Below, one piece after another: positions 63,899-64,000 of a DNA stretch of 64,000 nucleotides. A program made the translations under genes and the position numbers. Within the stretch, counting starts at the first letter, position 1; each line of letters begins with the position of its first letter. The notes under the pieces were generated by a model. That model was not told the DNA's origin, did not search any database, and saw only the letters and a list, made by a program, of their open reading frames with translations. The stretch comes from Asparagopsis taxiformis (Eukaryota; Rhodophyta; Florideophyceae; Bonnemaisoniales; Bonnemaisoniaceae). The stretch lies in contig JALQPE010001869.1 of NCBI GenBank assembly GCA_030407315.1, positions 1 to 64,000 on the forward strand, written 5' to 3'.

Positions 63899-64000
63899 AG
63901 TGATGAGTAGAGAGATAGACGGTCATGTATAGGAGAAAAGGTAGAAGTATATGTGTTATACTGAGAAGAAAGTAGTAGAACAAGTAAGAAAAGTTTAATG

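Overview
The window is eukaryotic nuclear DNA. It holds two Ty1/copia remnants, a pogo-type DDE transposase fragment, CACTA-like DNA transposons with frameshifted transposase genes, long open frames under ordinary spacing, and no operons, rRNA or tRNA that I could see. The species cannot be named from the sequence; a red alga or another compact-genome protist is only a guess. Almost everything in it is mobile DNA, stacked as insertions within insertions.

1-6.1 kb: a 1060-codon minus-strand gene (347-3529) fuses a beta-class DNA methyltransferase (motif IV DPPY, later motif I DPFSGT) to a C-terminal SET domain. Copies of a short repeat family lie on both sides in inverted orientation (1-120 and 3862-4060), with a third copy at 5185-5340. 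A tandem repeat and a truncated gene (5691-6092) follow. The truncated gene is cut off by a copia remnant (6076-6987).

10-18 kb: a degraded transposon E (transposase 10116-14068, accessory gene 14141-16089) abuts a 5'-truncated pogo transposase (15940-16720). Then comes the 3' end of a second copia element with its LTR (16906-18017).

18-64 kb: a nest. CACTA-like element D1 starts at 18018 inside the copia gene and carries a frameshifted transposase (20061-23765). A relative, D2 (24542-63898, CACAG termini, TA duplication), appears to lie inside D1. D2's accessory gene is split by element A (26626-37882). D2's transposase remnant is split by element B (39531-61664). B's methyltransferase gene is in turn split by element C (44826-55890). 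A, B and C each make a 4-bp target duplication (CCTC, CTTC, ACCA).

A, B and C are the centrepiece. They are about 11 kb transposons with 1.6-2.0 kb near-identical terminal inverted repeats and two divergent genes. One gene encodes a DDE-like nuclease, the presumed transposase, with IDGAD, DNCTRENKNR and GHTHxDID motifs. The other encodes a ParB-like domain plus helix-turn-helix fused to a beta-class DNA methyltransferase. B and C look almost identical. B has an intact transposase and a broken methyltransferase; C has an intact methyltransferase and one nonsense codon in its transposase, so as a pair they could complement each other. The recurrence of DNA methyltransferases in this window (ParB fusion, SET fusion) suggests mobile elements that write DNA or chromatin marks. 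A second oddity is a set of perfect 24-56 bp palindromes. Several can be shown, against a related copy, to be local inverted duplications.
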